Shown here piece by piece: positions 8,662 through 16,015 of a stretch of 64,000 nt of DNA (the stretch's first letter is position 1; every line of letters starts with the position of its first letter). This DNA is from an uncultured Pseudomonadota bacterium (GTDB taxonomy: Bacteria; Pseudomonadota; Gammaproteobacteria; Steroidobacterales; Steroidobacteraceae), in assembly GCA_903838705.1 (NCBI GenBank), contig CAILZL010000002.1:41800-105799 (forward strand), in the 5' to 3' direction. Both the position numbers and the translations under genes were made by a program. Below the pieces are notes generated by a model. That model was not told the DNA's origin, made no database searches, and saw only the letters and a list, made by a program, of their open reading frames with translations.

Positions 8662-9651
8662 TTGAAAACCACTCCGAATTTTCCACTGACCTTGCTGGCA
8701 CTTAGCCTGGTTGCTGTGGCCTCCATACTGGTGGCCCTCTGCTCTGGCAGCGTAAACCTGCATGTCACCGACCTGTTCCTGCCGTTCGTAACGGATCAGA
8801 ACAGCCCGCTGCAACAGGCGGTGTTGTTCAACTTGCGCCTGCCGCGCGCTCTGACCAGCTTTGCGCTAGGTGGATTACTGGCTCTGGCTGGCGTGCTGAT
8901 GCAGGTCTTGCTGCGCAATCCCCTTGCCGATCCTTACATACTGGGTAGTTCGGGAGGGGCTGCGGTGGCAGCGCTGCTGGCAATGCTTCTCGGGTTAAGT
9001 GGCCTGCCTGTGGAACTGGCCGCTGCCAGCGGCGCGTTCATCACCATATTCATGGTATTTGCGCTGGCGCATGCCGAAGGCAGCTGGTCGCCCACTCGCC
9101 TGCTGCTCACCGGAGTGGTAATTGCTGCAGGAGCCAGTGCCCTCGTCAGCCTGTTACTTGCGCTAGGTGATGAAAGCCGGTTACGCGGCATGCTGTTCTG
9201 GCTGATGGGTGAGATCAACAACACTCAACGGGCTGTGCCCCTCTGGTTGCTGATGCTCAGCGCTGGCGGAGCAAGCTGTCTGCTGGCACGACATCTGAAC
9301 GTGCTAAGTCGTGGAGAGCTGCAAGCACAGAACCTCGGTATGAACGTCAGACAGATGCGCATCGGTTTGTTCGTAGCCAGCGCATTGATCACCTCAGCTG
9401 CCGTCACCACTGCCGGCAGCATCGGGTTTATCGGCCTGATCACGCCGCATCTATCCAGACTGATGGTTGGCGCAGACCATCGCCGTCTGGCACCCGCTGC
9501 GATTCTGATGGGGGGTAGCGTGCTGACACTGGCCGATACCGCCGCTCGAACTCTGTTTGCGCCACGGCAGTTACCAGTCGGCGCGCTCACGGCTCTGATC
9601 GGTGTACCGGTATTTCTGGTGTTGATGCTCAGACGCCAGACAGCTCGTTAA
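8662..9651 (+). CDS. btuC: Cobalamin/iron-siderophore-type ABC transporter permease (BtuC/FecCD family)
   Basis: A 329-residue polytopic permease of the FecCD family with about ten hydrophobic segments. The signature ALAGVLMQVLLRNPLADPYI with GSSGGAA following is present, as is GSIGFIGLITPHLSRL, the ATPase-contacting region. I call it BtuC because every other piece of a B12 uptake system is in this window and no siderophore receptor is; that is inference. The only start compatible with the first helix is TTG 8662, since an in-frame TAA lies 34 nt upstream and there is no good ribosome binding site, so translation may be weak. The matching ATPase is 2.6 kb away beyond tyrA and pdxH. Confidence 0.82.
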   Translation: MKTTPNFPLTLLALSLVAVASILVALCSGSVNLHVTDLFLPFVTDQNSPLQQAVLFNLRLPRALTSFALGGLLALAGVLMQVLLRNPLADPYILGSSGGAAVAALLAMLLGLSGLPVELAAASGAFITIFMVFALAHAEGSWSPTRLLLTGVVIAAGASALVSLLLALGDESRLRGMLFWLMGEINNTQRAVPLWLLMLSAGGASCLLARHLNVLSRGELQAQNLGMNVRQMRIGLFVASALITSAAVTTAGSIGFIGLITPHLSRLMVGADHRRLAPAAILMGGSVLTLADTAARTLFAPRQLPVGALTALIGVPVFLVLMLRRQTAR

Positions 9652-9661
9652 TAACCCGCTA

Positions 9662-10759
9662 TCAGCCTTCCTTGCTGCGCCCTGCCAGGTATTCGCGCCC
9701 TTTCAGCATCATAGCCCGGAAACTTTCCGGATCATTGTCAGCCACGCACTGGCAAAGCTGTTCCACTGCAAGCCGCAAGGCCTGTAGCGACTCCTGACCA
9801 TAGTCGTTCAGGTGCTGTATCTCGAAATACAGCTCGGGGCTTTCCTTCGACACCCGGGTCGCAATATCAATCTGCGCGTCATAGGTCGTACTGGAGAGTG
9901 ATGCCAGTCGATGTGCATGCTCACCGCTATTGGCCAGCGCTGTAAAGAAACTGATATTGAGTGCGTGCGACAGGCCCAGCACATAGGCGATCAGCCGATC
10001 ATGCTCGTCCAGTGACATCACCACCTGCTCGGCCATGGTCGGAACAAACAGTTCCCGAGCCAGATTGAGCGATTCCGCTTCGCCAAGATCAATGAATATT
10101 ACATGCCGGCCACTGAGCAGATCGGTATCCGGCCCGAACATGGGATGGATGGATGTCGTGCGTACGCCGGCGGCGCGCAACGCTGATAACCCACTGCGCA
10201 AGGGGGTTTTAAGTGACCCAAGATCAAACACCACACCCCTTGGCCGACGTGTCGCCAGCTCCAGCAATACTTCATTGGAGGTCTTGATCGGAGTCGCCAC
10301 CACAATCAGATCCTGCTGCAAAGAATCGGTCTGCCAATCGGGTAAATACGCAAATCCGTCTATCGCCTGCGAAGGATCGGCCACGGTTACCGCGTATCCC
10401 TGTGCAGCCAGAAAGTGAGTGAACCAGCGGCCCATTTTGCCGGCTCCGCCAATCACCAGGGCAGTACGTCCGGTTCCCTGACCCTTTGCAACCACCTGTT
10501 CACGCTCCTGAGCGGTCAGCGAGCTGCGAATCAGCATTTGCATGACGGATTCACCGAGTGCAGCGGACAAACCAAGTTGCCGGGCGTTCTCACGGGCACG
10601 CACCAGCACTTCTCGCTCACGATTAAAATCGCGAGTCGGCAAACCCGCTTCACGCTTGGCACGCGCAATTTCTGTACCCAGCGCCTGACGCTCAGCGATA
10701 ATGCTTAACAATTGCTGATCGAGTGCATCGAGCTTGCGTCGCAAGTCTTGAAGAGTCAT
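9662..10759 (-). CDS. tyrA: Bifunctional chorismate mutase / prephenate dehydrogenase (T-protein)
   Basis: A 365-residue fusion for tyrosine synthesis. Residues 1-90 are an AroQ-type chorismate mutase (LRRKLDALDQQLLSIIAER with the later Arg and Lys residues). Residues 100-360 are prephenate dehydrogenase: LVIGGAGKMGRWF is the Rossmann NAD loop, with SIHPMFGPD and the catalytic His region downstream. ATG 10759 gives the expected mutase N terminus; the longer frame from 10846 would overlap pdxH and adds 29 unrelated residues. It is convergent with btuC (10 bp between stops) and divergent from pdxH (78 bp between starts). TyrA is normally feedback-inhibited by tyrosine; no attenuator is visible. 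Confidence 0.95.
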   Translation of the reverse strand: MTLQDLRRKLDALDQQLLSIIAERQALGTEIARAKREAGLPTRDFNREREVLVRARENARQLGLSAALGESVMQMLIRSSLTAQEREQVVAKGQGTGRTALVIGGAGKMGRWFTHFLAAQGYAVTVADPSQAIDGFAYLPDWQTDSLQQDLIVVATPIKTSNEVLLELATRRPRGVVFDLGSLKTPLRSGLSALRAAGVRTTSIHPMFGPDTDLLSGRHVIFIDLGEAESLNLARELFVPTMAEQVVMSLDEHDRLIAYVLGLSHALNISFFTALANSGEHAHRLASLSSTTYDAQIDIATRVSKESPELYFEIQHLNDYGQESLQALRLAVEQLCQCVADNDPESFRAMMLKGREYLAGRSKEG

Positions 10760-10837
10760 TAGAATCAATTCCGTGCCAGTGCGATAAATAGCGATCCTCC
10801 CTTTTACCCAGCGTAACGTCCAGTAGCAAGCCCACGC

Positions 10838-11503
10838 ATGAGTCATACAGAATTTCTGCCAGAAACCTTGCCCGACAATCCATTGCCGATTTTTGCCGAA
10901 TGGTTTGCTGAGTCATGTGAACGCAAGTTGCAGCCGAATCCGGATGCAATGACACTGGCCACTGTGGATGCCGATGGCCGTCCCAGCGCACGCATCGTGC
11001 TCTGCAAGCAGCTGGTTACACCACCGGGCTACATCGTTTTTTTCACCAACTATCAATCCCGCAAGGGACAGGCACTGGCCGCGCACCCCTTTGCCGCCAC
11101 CGTCTTTAACTGGGACAGCCTGCACCGGCAAGTGAGGCTGGAAGGCCGCATCCTGCAATCCCCTCCGGAAGAAAGCGACGCTTATTTCAGCAGTCGATCT
11201 CTGGCAAGCAAACTCGGCGCCTGGGCCAGTCAGCAAAGCCAGCCACTGAGTTCACGCCTGCAACTGGCAGCACAGGTCGCCAAAGTGACAGCAGGATTTG
11301 CTGCCAAATCCCTTACCGGACAAACGCACGTACCCAGACCACCACACTGGGGTGGCTTCCGCCTGTGGATTGAACACATTGAGCTGTGGGTAGAGGGCCC
11401 GGGCCGCGTGCATGATCGCGCCCGCTGGTCACGTGAACTCACGCCCCATGACGCATTCAGCTTTACCGCCGGTCACTGGCACTCGACCCGCTTGAATCCC
11501 TGA
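10838..11503 (+). CDS. pdxH: Pyridoxine/pyridoxamine 5'-phosphate oxidase
   Basis: A 221-residue FMN enzyme making pyridoxal 5'-phosphate. DAMTLATVDADGRPSARIVL and FFTNYQSRKGQALAAHPFAA form the FMN/substrate site, and the conserved C terminus reads HWGGFRLWIEHIELW then ARWSRE. The length matches the family (about 210-220). It leads a tight run: the metalloprotease gene starts 4 bp after its stop and btuD overlaps that gene by 4 bp, so vitamin B6 oxidation, the protease and the B12 ATPase are probably on one transcript. Confidence 0.96.
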   Translation: MSHTEFLPETLPDNPLPIFAEWFAESCERKLQPNPDAMTLATVDADGRPSARIVLCKQLVTPPGYIVFFTNYQSRKGQALAAHPFAATVFNWDSLHRQVRLEGRILQSPPEESDAYFSSRSLASKLGAWASQQSQPLSSRLQLAAQVAKVTAGFAAKSLTGQTHVPRPPHWGGFRLWIEHIELWVEGPGRVHDRARWSRELTPHDAFSFTAGHWHSTRLNP

Positions 11504-11507
11504 GCGC

Positions 11508-12281
11508 ATGGTTCGCAAGCTGCGCATCGCGATCCTGCTGATCATTCTGCTGTTCGTTGCAGCGAATACCTGGCTGGATCGTGTTTACAGTACCGACTGG
11601 GATAGCCCGTTACTGGTCGCGCTGTATCCCATTAATGCTGATGGCAGCCCGGTCACTCAGGACTTCATCCGGAAATCATCAGACAACGAACTGCAAAGCC
11701 TGGAAGATTTTTTCTCGCAGCAGTCCCGGCGTTATGGCCTGTTACTGCAACGTCCGCTACGGTTTACGCTGGCGCCCGTACTTGATGAGGCCCCGCCCAT
11801 CGTCCCTGAAGAGGCCGGGCGACTGGGAATCATGCTGTGGAGCCTGAAGCTGCGCTGGTTCAACTGGCAGGTGGATAATCCGCCGGGACCTACCCCAACC
11901 ATCAAGCTGTTCATGCTCTACCACGACCCAGCTCATGCCACACAACTGCCGCACTCAGTGGGGTTACAGAAAGGGCTGGTCGGCATTGCACATCTTTTTG
12001 CGTCTACGGACATGGCGCATGCCAATCAGGTCATCATTGCCCATGAACTGCTACACACCCTGGGTGCAACCGATAAATATGACCCCGAGACCAATCTGCC
12101 CGTGTATCCAGATGGTTATGCAGATCCCGAGCAGAATCCGCGTCTGCCACAATCAAAAGCAGAACTGATGGCTGGCCGGATTGCGGTGAGTGAAACACAG
12201 GCAGAACAGGCCAGTGGCCTGAATGACTGCCTGATCGGCCCTATGACTGCTCGCGAAATTGGCTGGACCGCCTCTCCATGA
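11508..12281 (+). CDS. Membrane-anchored metzincin-like zinc protease, uncharacterised
   Basis: A 257-residue protein with one N-terminal hydrophobic helix (residues about 5-20, IAILLIILLFVAA) and no cleavage motif, so probably anchored with the rest in the periplasm. HELLHTLGATD at 179-189 fits the metzincin pattern HExxHxxGxx(H/D), giving His179, Glu180, His183, Gly186 and a third ligand Asp189, as in snapalysin-type enzymes. MTAREIGW near the C terminus might supply the Met-turn. I do not recognise a named family. It is translationally coupled to btuD (ATGA overlap) and follows pdxH by 4 bp. Proteolytic activity and link to transport are inference. Confidence 0.65.
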   Translation: MVRKLRIAILLIILLFVAANTWLDRVYSTDWDSPLLVALYPINADGSPVTQDFIRKSSDNELQSLEDFFSQQSRRYGLLLQRPLRFTLAPVLDEAPPIVPEEAGRLGIMLWSLKLRWFNWQVDNPPGPTPTIKLFMLYHDPAHATQLPHSVGLQKGLVGIAHLFASTDMAHANQVIIAHELLHTLGATDKYDPETNLPVYPDGYADPEQNPRLPQSKAELMAGRIAVSETQAEQASGLNDCLIGPMTAREIGWTASP

Positions 12282-13057
12282 GCGCAGCAACCACAACACT
12301 GTTGAGCTGCGACTCTCTTAACATCGAGGTGCAGACCTGCACTCTGGTCGAGCAACTCAAGATCAACCTGCCTGCAGGCAGCATCACGGCCGTGCTGGGA
12401 CGCAATGGCACCGGCAAGTCACTCACTCTGCACACACTGGCCGGTTTACGCGCATCGCACAGCGGCAACATTCAATTACTGGAACGTCCGTTGACTGGTT
12501 ACAAGCGACGCGACCTCGCCCGGTTGTTGAGTTTTGTACCACAGGATTTTGAAGAACCGTTTCCGGTCAGCGTGCTGGAATGTGCGGTCAGCGGTCGCCA
12601 CCCTCATATCGATTTCTGGCAGTGGGAGTCGTCACGCGACTATGCACTGGCGCGTGAAGCACTGGCGGCTGTTGATCTGGCCGCGTTTGCAGATCGGAGT
12701 GTGTCCACCCTGTCTGGCGGCGAGCGACGCCGGCTGGCCATCGCCACCGCGCTGACCCAGGCACCACAAATTTATATTCTGGATGAACCCACCAATCATC
12801 TCGACCCGCAACATCAACTGCAGGTTCTAACCCTGCTGCGCAGCAAGGCCGAGGCTGGCTGCGCTGTCATCATGAGCCTCCATGACCCCAACCTTGCCAT
12901 CCGGTTTGCGGATCAGGCACTACTCCTGTTTGGGGATGGTCGCTGGTTGCACGGTCAGTGCTCTGAAATCATCAACGCCGGCACCCTCAGCCAGTTATAC
13001 GCCACTCCCATCCGGGCATTAACAATCCAGGATGAGCAATACTTCGTCAGTACATGA
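12278..13057 (+). CDS. btuD: Cobalamin/iron-siderophore-type ABC transporter ATPase
   Basis: A 259-residue ABC ATPase of the FepC/BtuD type. Walker A is GRNGTGKS at 41-48, the Q-loop is SFVPQDFEEPF, the signature is LSGGERRRLAIA near 144 and Walker B is IYILDEPTNHLD near 165-176, followed by MSLHDPNLAIRFAD with the switch His. It should energise the FecCD-type permease at 8662-9651. Its ATG overlaps the metalloprotease stop by 4 bp. BtuD rather than FepC is inferred from the B12 genes elsewhere in the window. Confidence 0.85.
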   Translation: MSAATTTLLSCDSLNIEVQTCTLVEQLKINLPAGSITAVLGRNGTGKSLTLHTLAGLRASHSGNIQLLERPLTGYKRRDLARLLSFVPQDFEEPFPVSVLECAVSGRHPHIDFWQWESSRDYALAREALAAVDLAAFADRSVSTLSGGERRRLAIATALTQAPQIYILDEPTNHLDPQHQLQVLTLLRSKAEAGCAVIMSLHDPNLAIRFADQALLLFGDGRWLHGQCSEIINAGTLSQLYATPIRALTIQDEQYFVST

Positions 13058-13172
13058 TCGTTCGGGCCACCCTTGTCTTCTAATCGTCCTTTCATACTAA
13101 GTCCTACTTGCTGTTTTCCAATATTGCGTGCTACAAAGATGTAACCAGTTGAAAACAAAAGGAGACATTGGA

Positions 13173-13253
13173 ATGGCTGATAATTCACACAGTACTAAGT
13201 CCCTTTGTAAAGGGACATGCGGTTCCATATCACCGTCGTCTATTTCTAGTTAG
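13173..13253 (+). CDS. Putative small ORF ending at the cassette junction
   Basis: ATG 13173 is preceded by a strong ribosome binding site (AGGAGA, 8 nt spacing). The frame encodes 26 residues containing KSLCKGTCG and stops at TAG 13251-13253, which lies inside the GTTAGGC cassette boundary. Either it is a gene whose 3' part was displaced by cassette insertion, or a short leader ORF of the kind found near attI sites that helps translation of a first cassette. The frame also contains a perfect 8-bp-arm inverted repeat at 13199-13216 (GTCCCTTT/AAAGGGAC). Confidence 0.35.
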   Translation: MADNSHSTKSLCKGTCGSISPSSISS

Positions 13254-13724
13254 GCATCAATATGGCAGCTGATCCAGGTGTCCAATTCTCGTTGTTTCTG
13301 TTGCTGCTTGTCGGCGCAGCTATAGCGGGTCTTGCTTTTGTTATGACCAGAAGCGGCTTGCGATTTACCGCCATGACAATTGGCGCCATCGTTGTTGGCG
13401 TTGCCACGGCCGTCGCTACTGCCAAACTAGGTTATATGTTCGTTGCATCTAACGTCTGGCTCTACCTCAACTTGGTCCCAAGTGCGCTTTCATTGGTGGC
13501 ATTCGGTGTGCTCATGGGCATGTACATCAAACGGTTTCGGCCAGACAAAGTGGCTGTTAAAGTTGCAATTGGGTTGGGCCTCATTAGTGTTCTTGTGGTC
13601 GGCACTCCATTCCTCATCGTCGTAGGGTGTCAATACGGCGAGTGCATCAATCTATGAAAAAAAGCATGCCTAACCAGCCGCTTCATGTGATCGCTCGAAG
13701 ACTCGCTCCCCATGAGCGGCGGCG
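13250..13724 (+). mobile_element. Integron-type gene cassette 1
   Basis: Bounded on the left by GTTAGGC (13249-13255) and on the right by the GTTAGGC at 13724-13730, with recombination expected between G and TT. It holds one ORF (13262-13657) starting 12 bp inside the boundary and a complete attC at the 3' end. This is the classical one-gene cassette layout. No intI is found in the window. Confidence 0.75.
13262..13657 (+). CDS. Cassette-encoded membrane protein, unknown function
   Basis: A 131-residue, strongly hydrophobic protein with four predicted helices: about 10-27 (SLFLLLLVGAAIAGLAFV), 35-55, 65-88 and 100-122. A basic loop KRFRPDK lies between helices 3 and 4. The C terminus GCQYGECINL has two cysteines. 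I do not recognise the family; integron cassettes commonly encode such orphan small membrane proteins. The start is the first ATG after the cassette boundary. Its codon choice, with more GTT, GTG and GCC, looks unlike the neighbouring chromosomal genes, in line with transfer. Confidence 0.65.
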   Translation: MAADPGVQFSLFLLLLVGAAIAGLAFVMTRSGLRFTAMTIGAIVVGVATAVATAKLGYMFVASNVWLYLNLVPSALSLVAFGVLMGMYIKRFRPDKVAVKVAIGLGLISVLVVGTPFLIVVGCQYGECINL

Positions 13725-13730
13725 TTAGGC
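13668..13730 (+). repeat. attC recombination site (59-base element)
   Basis: R'' GCCTAAC (13668-13674) is an exact complement of R' GTTAGGC (13724-13730). Inside them, GCCGCTTCATG pairs with CATGAGCGGC leaving one unpaired T, the extrahelical base expected of an attC folded as a single-strand hairpin. Total length 63 bp is within the normal range for attC sites. Confidence 0.85.
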
Positions 13731-13735
13731 CTCGA

Positions 13736-14293
13736 ATGCGAATCGCCCTTTGCACCCGCCACGGTTCGTCAATCTATCGACTGGTGTGGGTGGGCGAGAG
13801 CAAGGCAGGCATCTACGTCGGTGTACTGGGCGCCCAGGAAGACTCCCATGCGTCGTATCACACCGATGGGACGCGGCATGTTCGGATTGGCAGCGAGTAC
13901 CACAATAGATTCGCCGACACGCCAATCAAGAAGTTCAAAGGCTTCAGGCAACTCGACCACTTCAGTCTGTCCCTAACGAAGAACTGGTTCAACGCTAAGA
14001 CTCTGTACGCGGGCGATGAGAAGACGGAGTCCGTCGTGCTACTCGACGAGAAGCTACTGCAAGACAAAGACACTCTGGCCCTCGACGTCTGGCTTACTGA
14101 TCGGAAGTCCGAGCAAGATCTTCTGGCTGTTACGGCGAAGGGCCCCGCCAGTGATCCAAAGTTCACCCTCGTGGGCGAGTTCGTCGCTTCACTCGAAAAC
14201 TTCCCTGATCACAAGGTAGCCCTCGGCCTATGCTCTGCGCGCGTTCGAGACGTGCCCGTCCAAGAGCTCATGTTTCAGCGAGTCGAGGCCTAA
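13736..14293 (+). CDS. Cassette-encoded hypothetical protein
   Basis: A 185-residue, hydrophilic, probably cytosolic protein of unrecognised family, with no signal peptide, membrane helix or clear catalytic motif. Notable stretches are IYRLVWVGESKAGIYVGVLG, a His-containing SYHTDGTRHVRIGSEYH near the N terminus, and FKGFRQLDHFSLSL. I start at ATG 13736 because the upstream ATG at 13712 lies inside attC 1, so it would not travel with this cassette. Regular length and codon pattern suggest an intact gene. Expression would depend on readthrough from upstream, since no promoter is obvious. Confidence 0.6.
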   Translation: MRIALCTRHGSSIYRLVWVGESKAGIYVGVLGAQEDSHASYHTDGTRHVRIGSEYHNRFADTPIKKFKGFRQLDHFSLSLTKNWFNAKTLYAGDEKTESVVLLDEKLLQDKDTLALDVWLTDRKSEQDLLAVTAKGPASDPKFTLVGEFVASLENFPDHKVALGLCSARVRDVPVQELMFQRVEA

Positions 14294-14330
14294 CCCTTCG
14301 CTGGAGCGGGCCGACGCCGAAGCCGCGCAT
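14288..14330 (+). repeat. Truncated attC site (left half only)
   Basis: GCCTAACCCTTCGCTGGAGC followed by GGGCCGACGCCGAAGCCGCGC resembles the left arm and central stem of attC sites common in Xanthomonas-type integrons. The complementary right arm ending in GTTAGGC is absent in the next 150 bp. Confidence 0.6.
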
Positions 14331-14385
14331 TCTGTCAAACCGCCCCAGCAAAGGCACCGATCCACCCCGAACCGACCGGACTCAC

Positions 14386-14418
14386 ACCGGCCTGCACATT
14401 GATCGCAGGCCGGTTTTT
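14386..14418 (+). terminator. Rho-independent terminator after the cassettes
   Basis: ACCGGCCTGC (14386-14395), 9-nt loop, GCAGGCCGGT (14405-14414), then T5. A perfect 10-bp stem. It insulates the aldehyde dehydrogenase from transcripts entering through btuD and the cassettes. Confidence 0.9.
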
Positions 14419-14459
14419 GACTATTCTGGCGGGCCCGATTGTCGCCGAATGAGAAAGCC

Positions 14460-15854
14460 ATGAATCACTGCGTCCAGAATCCCGTTATTTCCAGCAACCC
14501 TCAGGTTCAGGATCTCGTCACCAGAGCACGTGTCGCCCAGGCCGCGTTTGAATCCTTTTCTCAGGAAAAGGTAGACGGGATTGTCAAAGGCATCGGCAAG
14601 TACGTGTACGACAATGCCGAAATGCTGGCAAAAATGGCTGTTGAAGAGTCCGGTATCGGTCGCTACGAAGACAAAATCCTCAAGAACAAGGGCAAAGCCC
14701 GGGTTATCTGGAATAACCTGAAGGATAAGAAGTCACGCGGCATCATCGGTGAAGATCCGGCAAAGAACCTCATTTTCGTCGCCAAGCCGATGGGTGTGAT
14801 TGGCGCCGTCACCCCGATCACGAATCCGATCGTGACGCCGATGTGTAACGCCATGTTCGCCATCAAGGCTGGCAATGCAGTGATCTTCGCGCCGCATCCG
14901 AAGGCAGAAAAATGCGCCATCCTGCTGACTGAAGAATTCATGAAGATTGTGAAGTCCTTTGGCGGTCCTGACGATCTGGTTCAGGTCGTGCGCAAGGGCT
15001 CAATCGACACAACCCAGGAACTGATGAAGGCAGTCGACGTAGTGGTCGCCACCGGCGGCGGCGCGATGGTGAAGTCAGCGTACTCCTCAGGCAAGCCTTC
15101 ATTCGGCGTGGGCGCAGGCAACGTGCCTGTGATCCTTGACCGCGGTATCGACATCAAGGATGCAGCCGAGAAGATTGTGGCAGGCGCATCCTTCGACAAC
15201 GGAATCATCTGCTCACATGAGCAATTCGTTCTGGTACCAGAAGAAAACTACGACGAAGCGCTCAAGCAGTTCATGGCAACAGGCAAAGTATGGTTCACCA
15301 AAAATCCGGATGAAGTTGAAAGAATCCGTCAGGTTGTGTTCAAAGACGGCATGCTTAACAAAGATGTGGTGGGAAGATTCCCCAATGAGATTGGCAAGCT
15401 GGCCGGCGTTGATGTGCCGGAAAGCGCAAAAATCATTCTGGTTCCGGCCTCTGCCGCAGGTGACGGTGACATTCTGGCAAAAGAAAAGCTCTGCCCGGTC
15501 GTTGCCATATTCCCCTATAAGACCTTCAATGATGCGGTTGCCATGGCAAAGGCCAATCTCCTGATCGAAGGCGCTGGTCACTCCGCCGCCGTTCACTCAA
15601 ACAGTGAAGATCACATCCGTTATGCCGGCACAGAACTGCCGATCAGCCGTCTGGTGGTCAATCAGGCATCAGCACTGACAGCCGGTGGCTCCCTGACCAA
15701 TGGATTTGCGCCAACTACAACACTGGGTTGCGGTTCATGGGGCGGAAATTCAATTTCCGAAAACCTCGACTACAAGCACCTTATGAATGTGTCGCGCATT
15801 GGCAAGGTCATCACCGATACAAAGGTGCCGACTGATGCGGAAATCTGGGCGTAA
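14460..15854 (+). CDS. CoA-acylating aldehyde dehydrogenase (acetaldehyde/sulfoacetaldehyde type)
   Basis: A 464-residue member of the acylating branch of the aldehyde dehydrogenase superfamily, which oxidises an aldehyde to an acyl-CoA with NAD(P). The nucleophile is Cys251 in FDNGIICSHEQ, the nucleotide-loop region contains VVVATGGGAMVKSAY, and SFGVGAGNVPVI plus CGSWGGNSISENL are typical of the EutE/AdhE-N/SauS group. Overall pattern is close to sulfoacetaldehyde dehydrogenase SauS, but substrate cannot be decided by sequence reading. No alcohol dehydrogenase, sulfonate transporter or microcompartment gene lies nearby. ATG 14460 is preferred to the TTG at 14439. Terminators flank it on both sides, so it is monocistronic. 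Confidence 0.82.
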   Translation: MNHCVQNPVISSNPQVQDLVTRARVAQAAFESFSQEKVDGIVKGIGKYVYDNAEMLAKMAVEESGIGRYEDKILKNKGKARVIWNNLKDKKSRGIIGEDPAKNLIFVAKPMGVIGAVTPITNPIVTPMCNAMFAIKAGNAVIFAPHPKAEKCAILLTEEFMKIVKSFGGPDDLVQVVRKGSIDTTQELMKAVDVVVATGGGAMVKSAYSSGKPSFGVGAGNVPVILDRGIDIKDAAEKIVAGASFDNGIICSHEQFVLVPEENYDEALKQFMATGKVWFTKNPDEVERIRQVVFKDGMLNKDVVGRFPNEIGKLAGVDVPESAKIILVPASAAGDGDILAKEKLCPVVAIFPYKTFNDAVAMAKANLLIEGAGHSAAVHSNSEDHIRYAGTELPISRLVVNQASALTAGGSLTNGFAPTTTLGCGSWGGNSISENLDYKHLMNVSRIGKVITDTKVPTDAEIWA

Positions 15855-15889
15855 GGCATAACTCCTACCGCCGGGTTTTTCAGACAAGA

Positions 15890-15925
15890 AGGCCCCGCCG
15901 CTCGTAAGAGTGACGGGGCCTTTTC
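15890..15925 (+). terminator. Rho-independent terminator
   Basis: AAGGCCCCG (15890-15898), 15-nt loop, CGGGGCCTT (15914-15922), then a T-rich run. It ends the aldehyde dehydrogenase transcript. Confidence 0.88.
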
Positions 15926-16015
15926 TTTAATCTATCGAAACAGATCAGTACATTTCGCTAAAACTCAGTACTGAATATTACCGGTAACAGAGCTTTGCGC
16001 TTCCAGTACGGCAGA

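Larger units (their letters stand above)
13725..14330 (+). mobile_element. Integron-type gene cassette 2 with damaged 3' end
   Basis: It begins at TTAGGC immediately after attC 1 and contains one ORF (13736-14293). The ORF stop lies inside the R'' GCCTAAC (14288-14294) of a second attC, as is typical of cassettes. The attC left half is recognisable, but no matching GTTRRRY follows before the terminator at 14386, so the right limit is approximate and the cassette is probably no longer excisable. Confidence 0.65.

Noticed and set aside
13712..13735. Upstream ATG for the cassette 2 gene
   Set aside because: It lies inside attC 1 and would be separated from the gene when the cassette moves; ATG 13736 lies inside the cassette.
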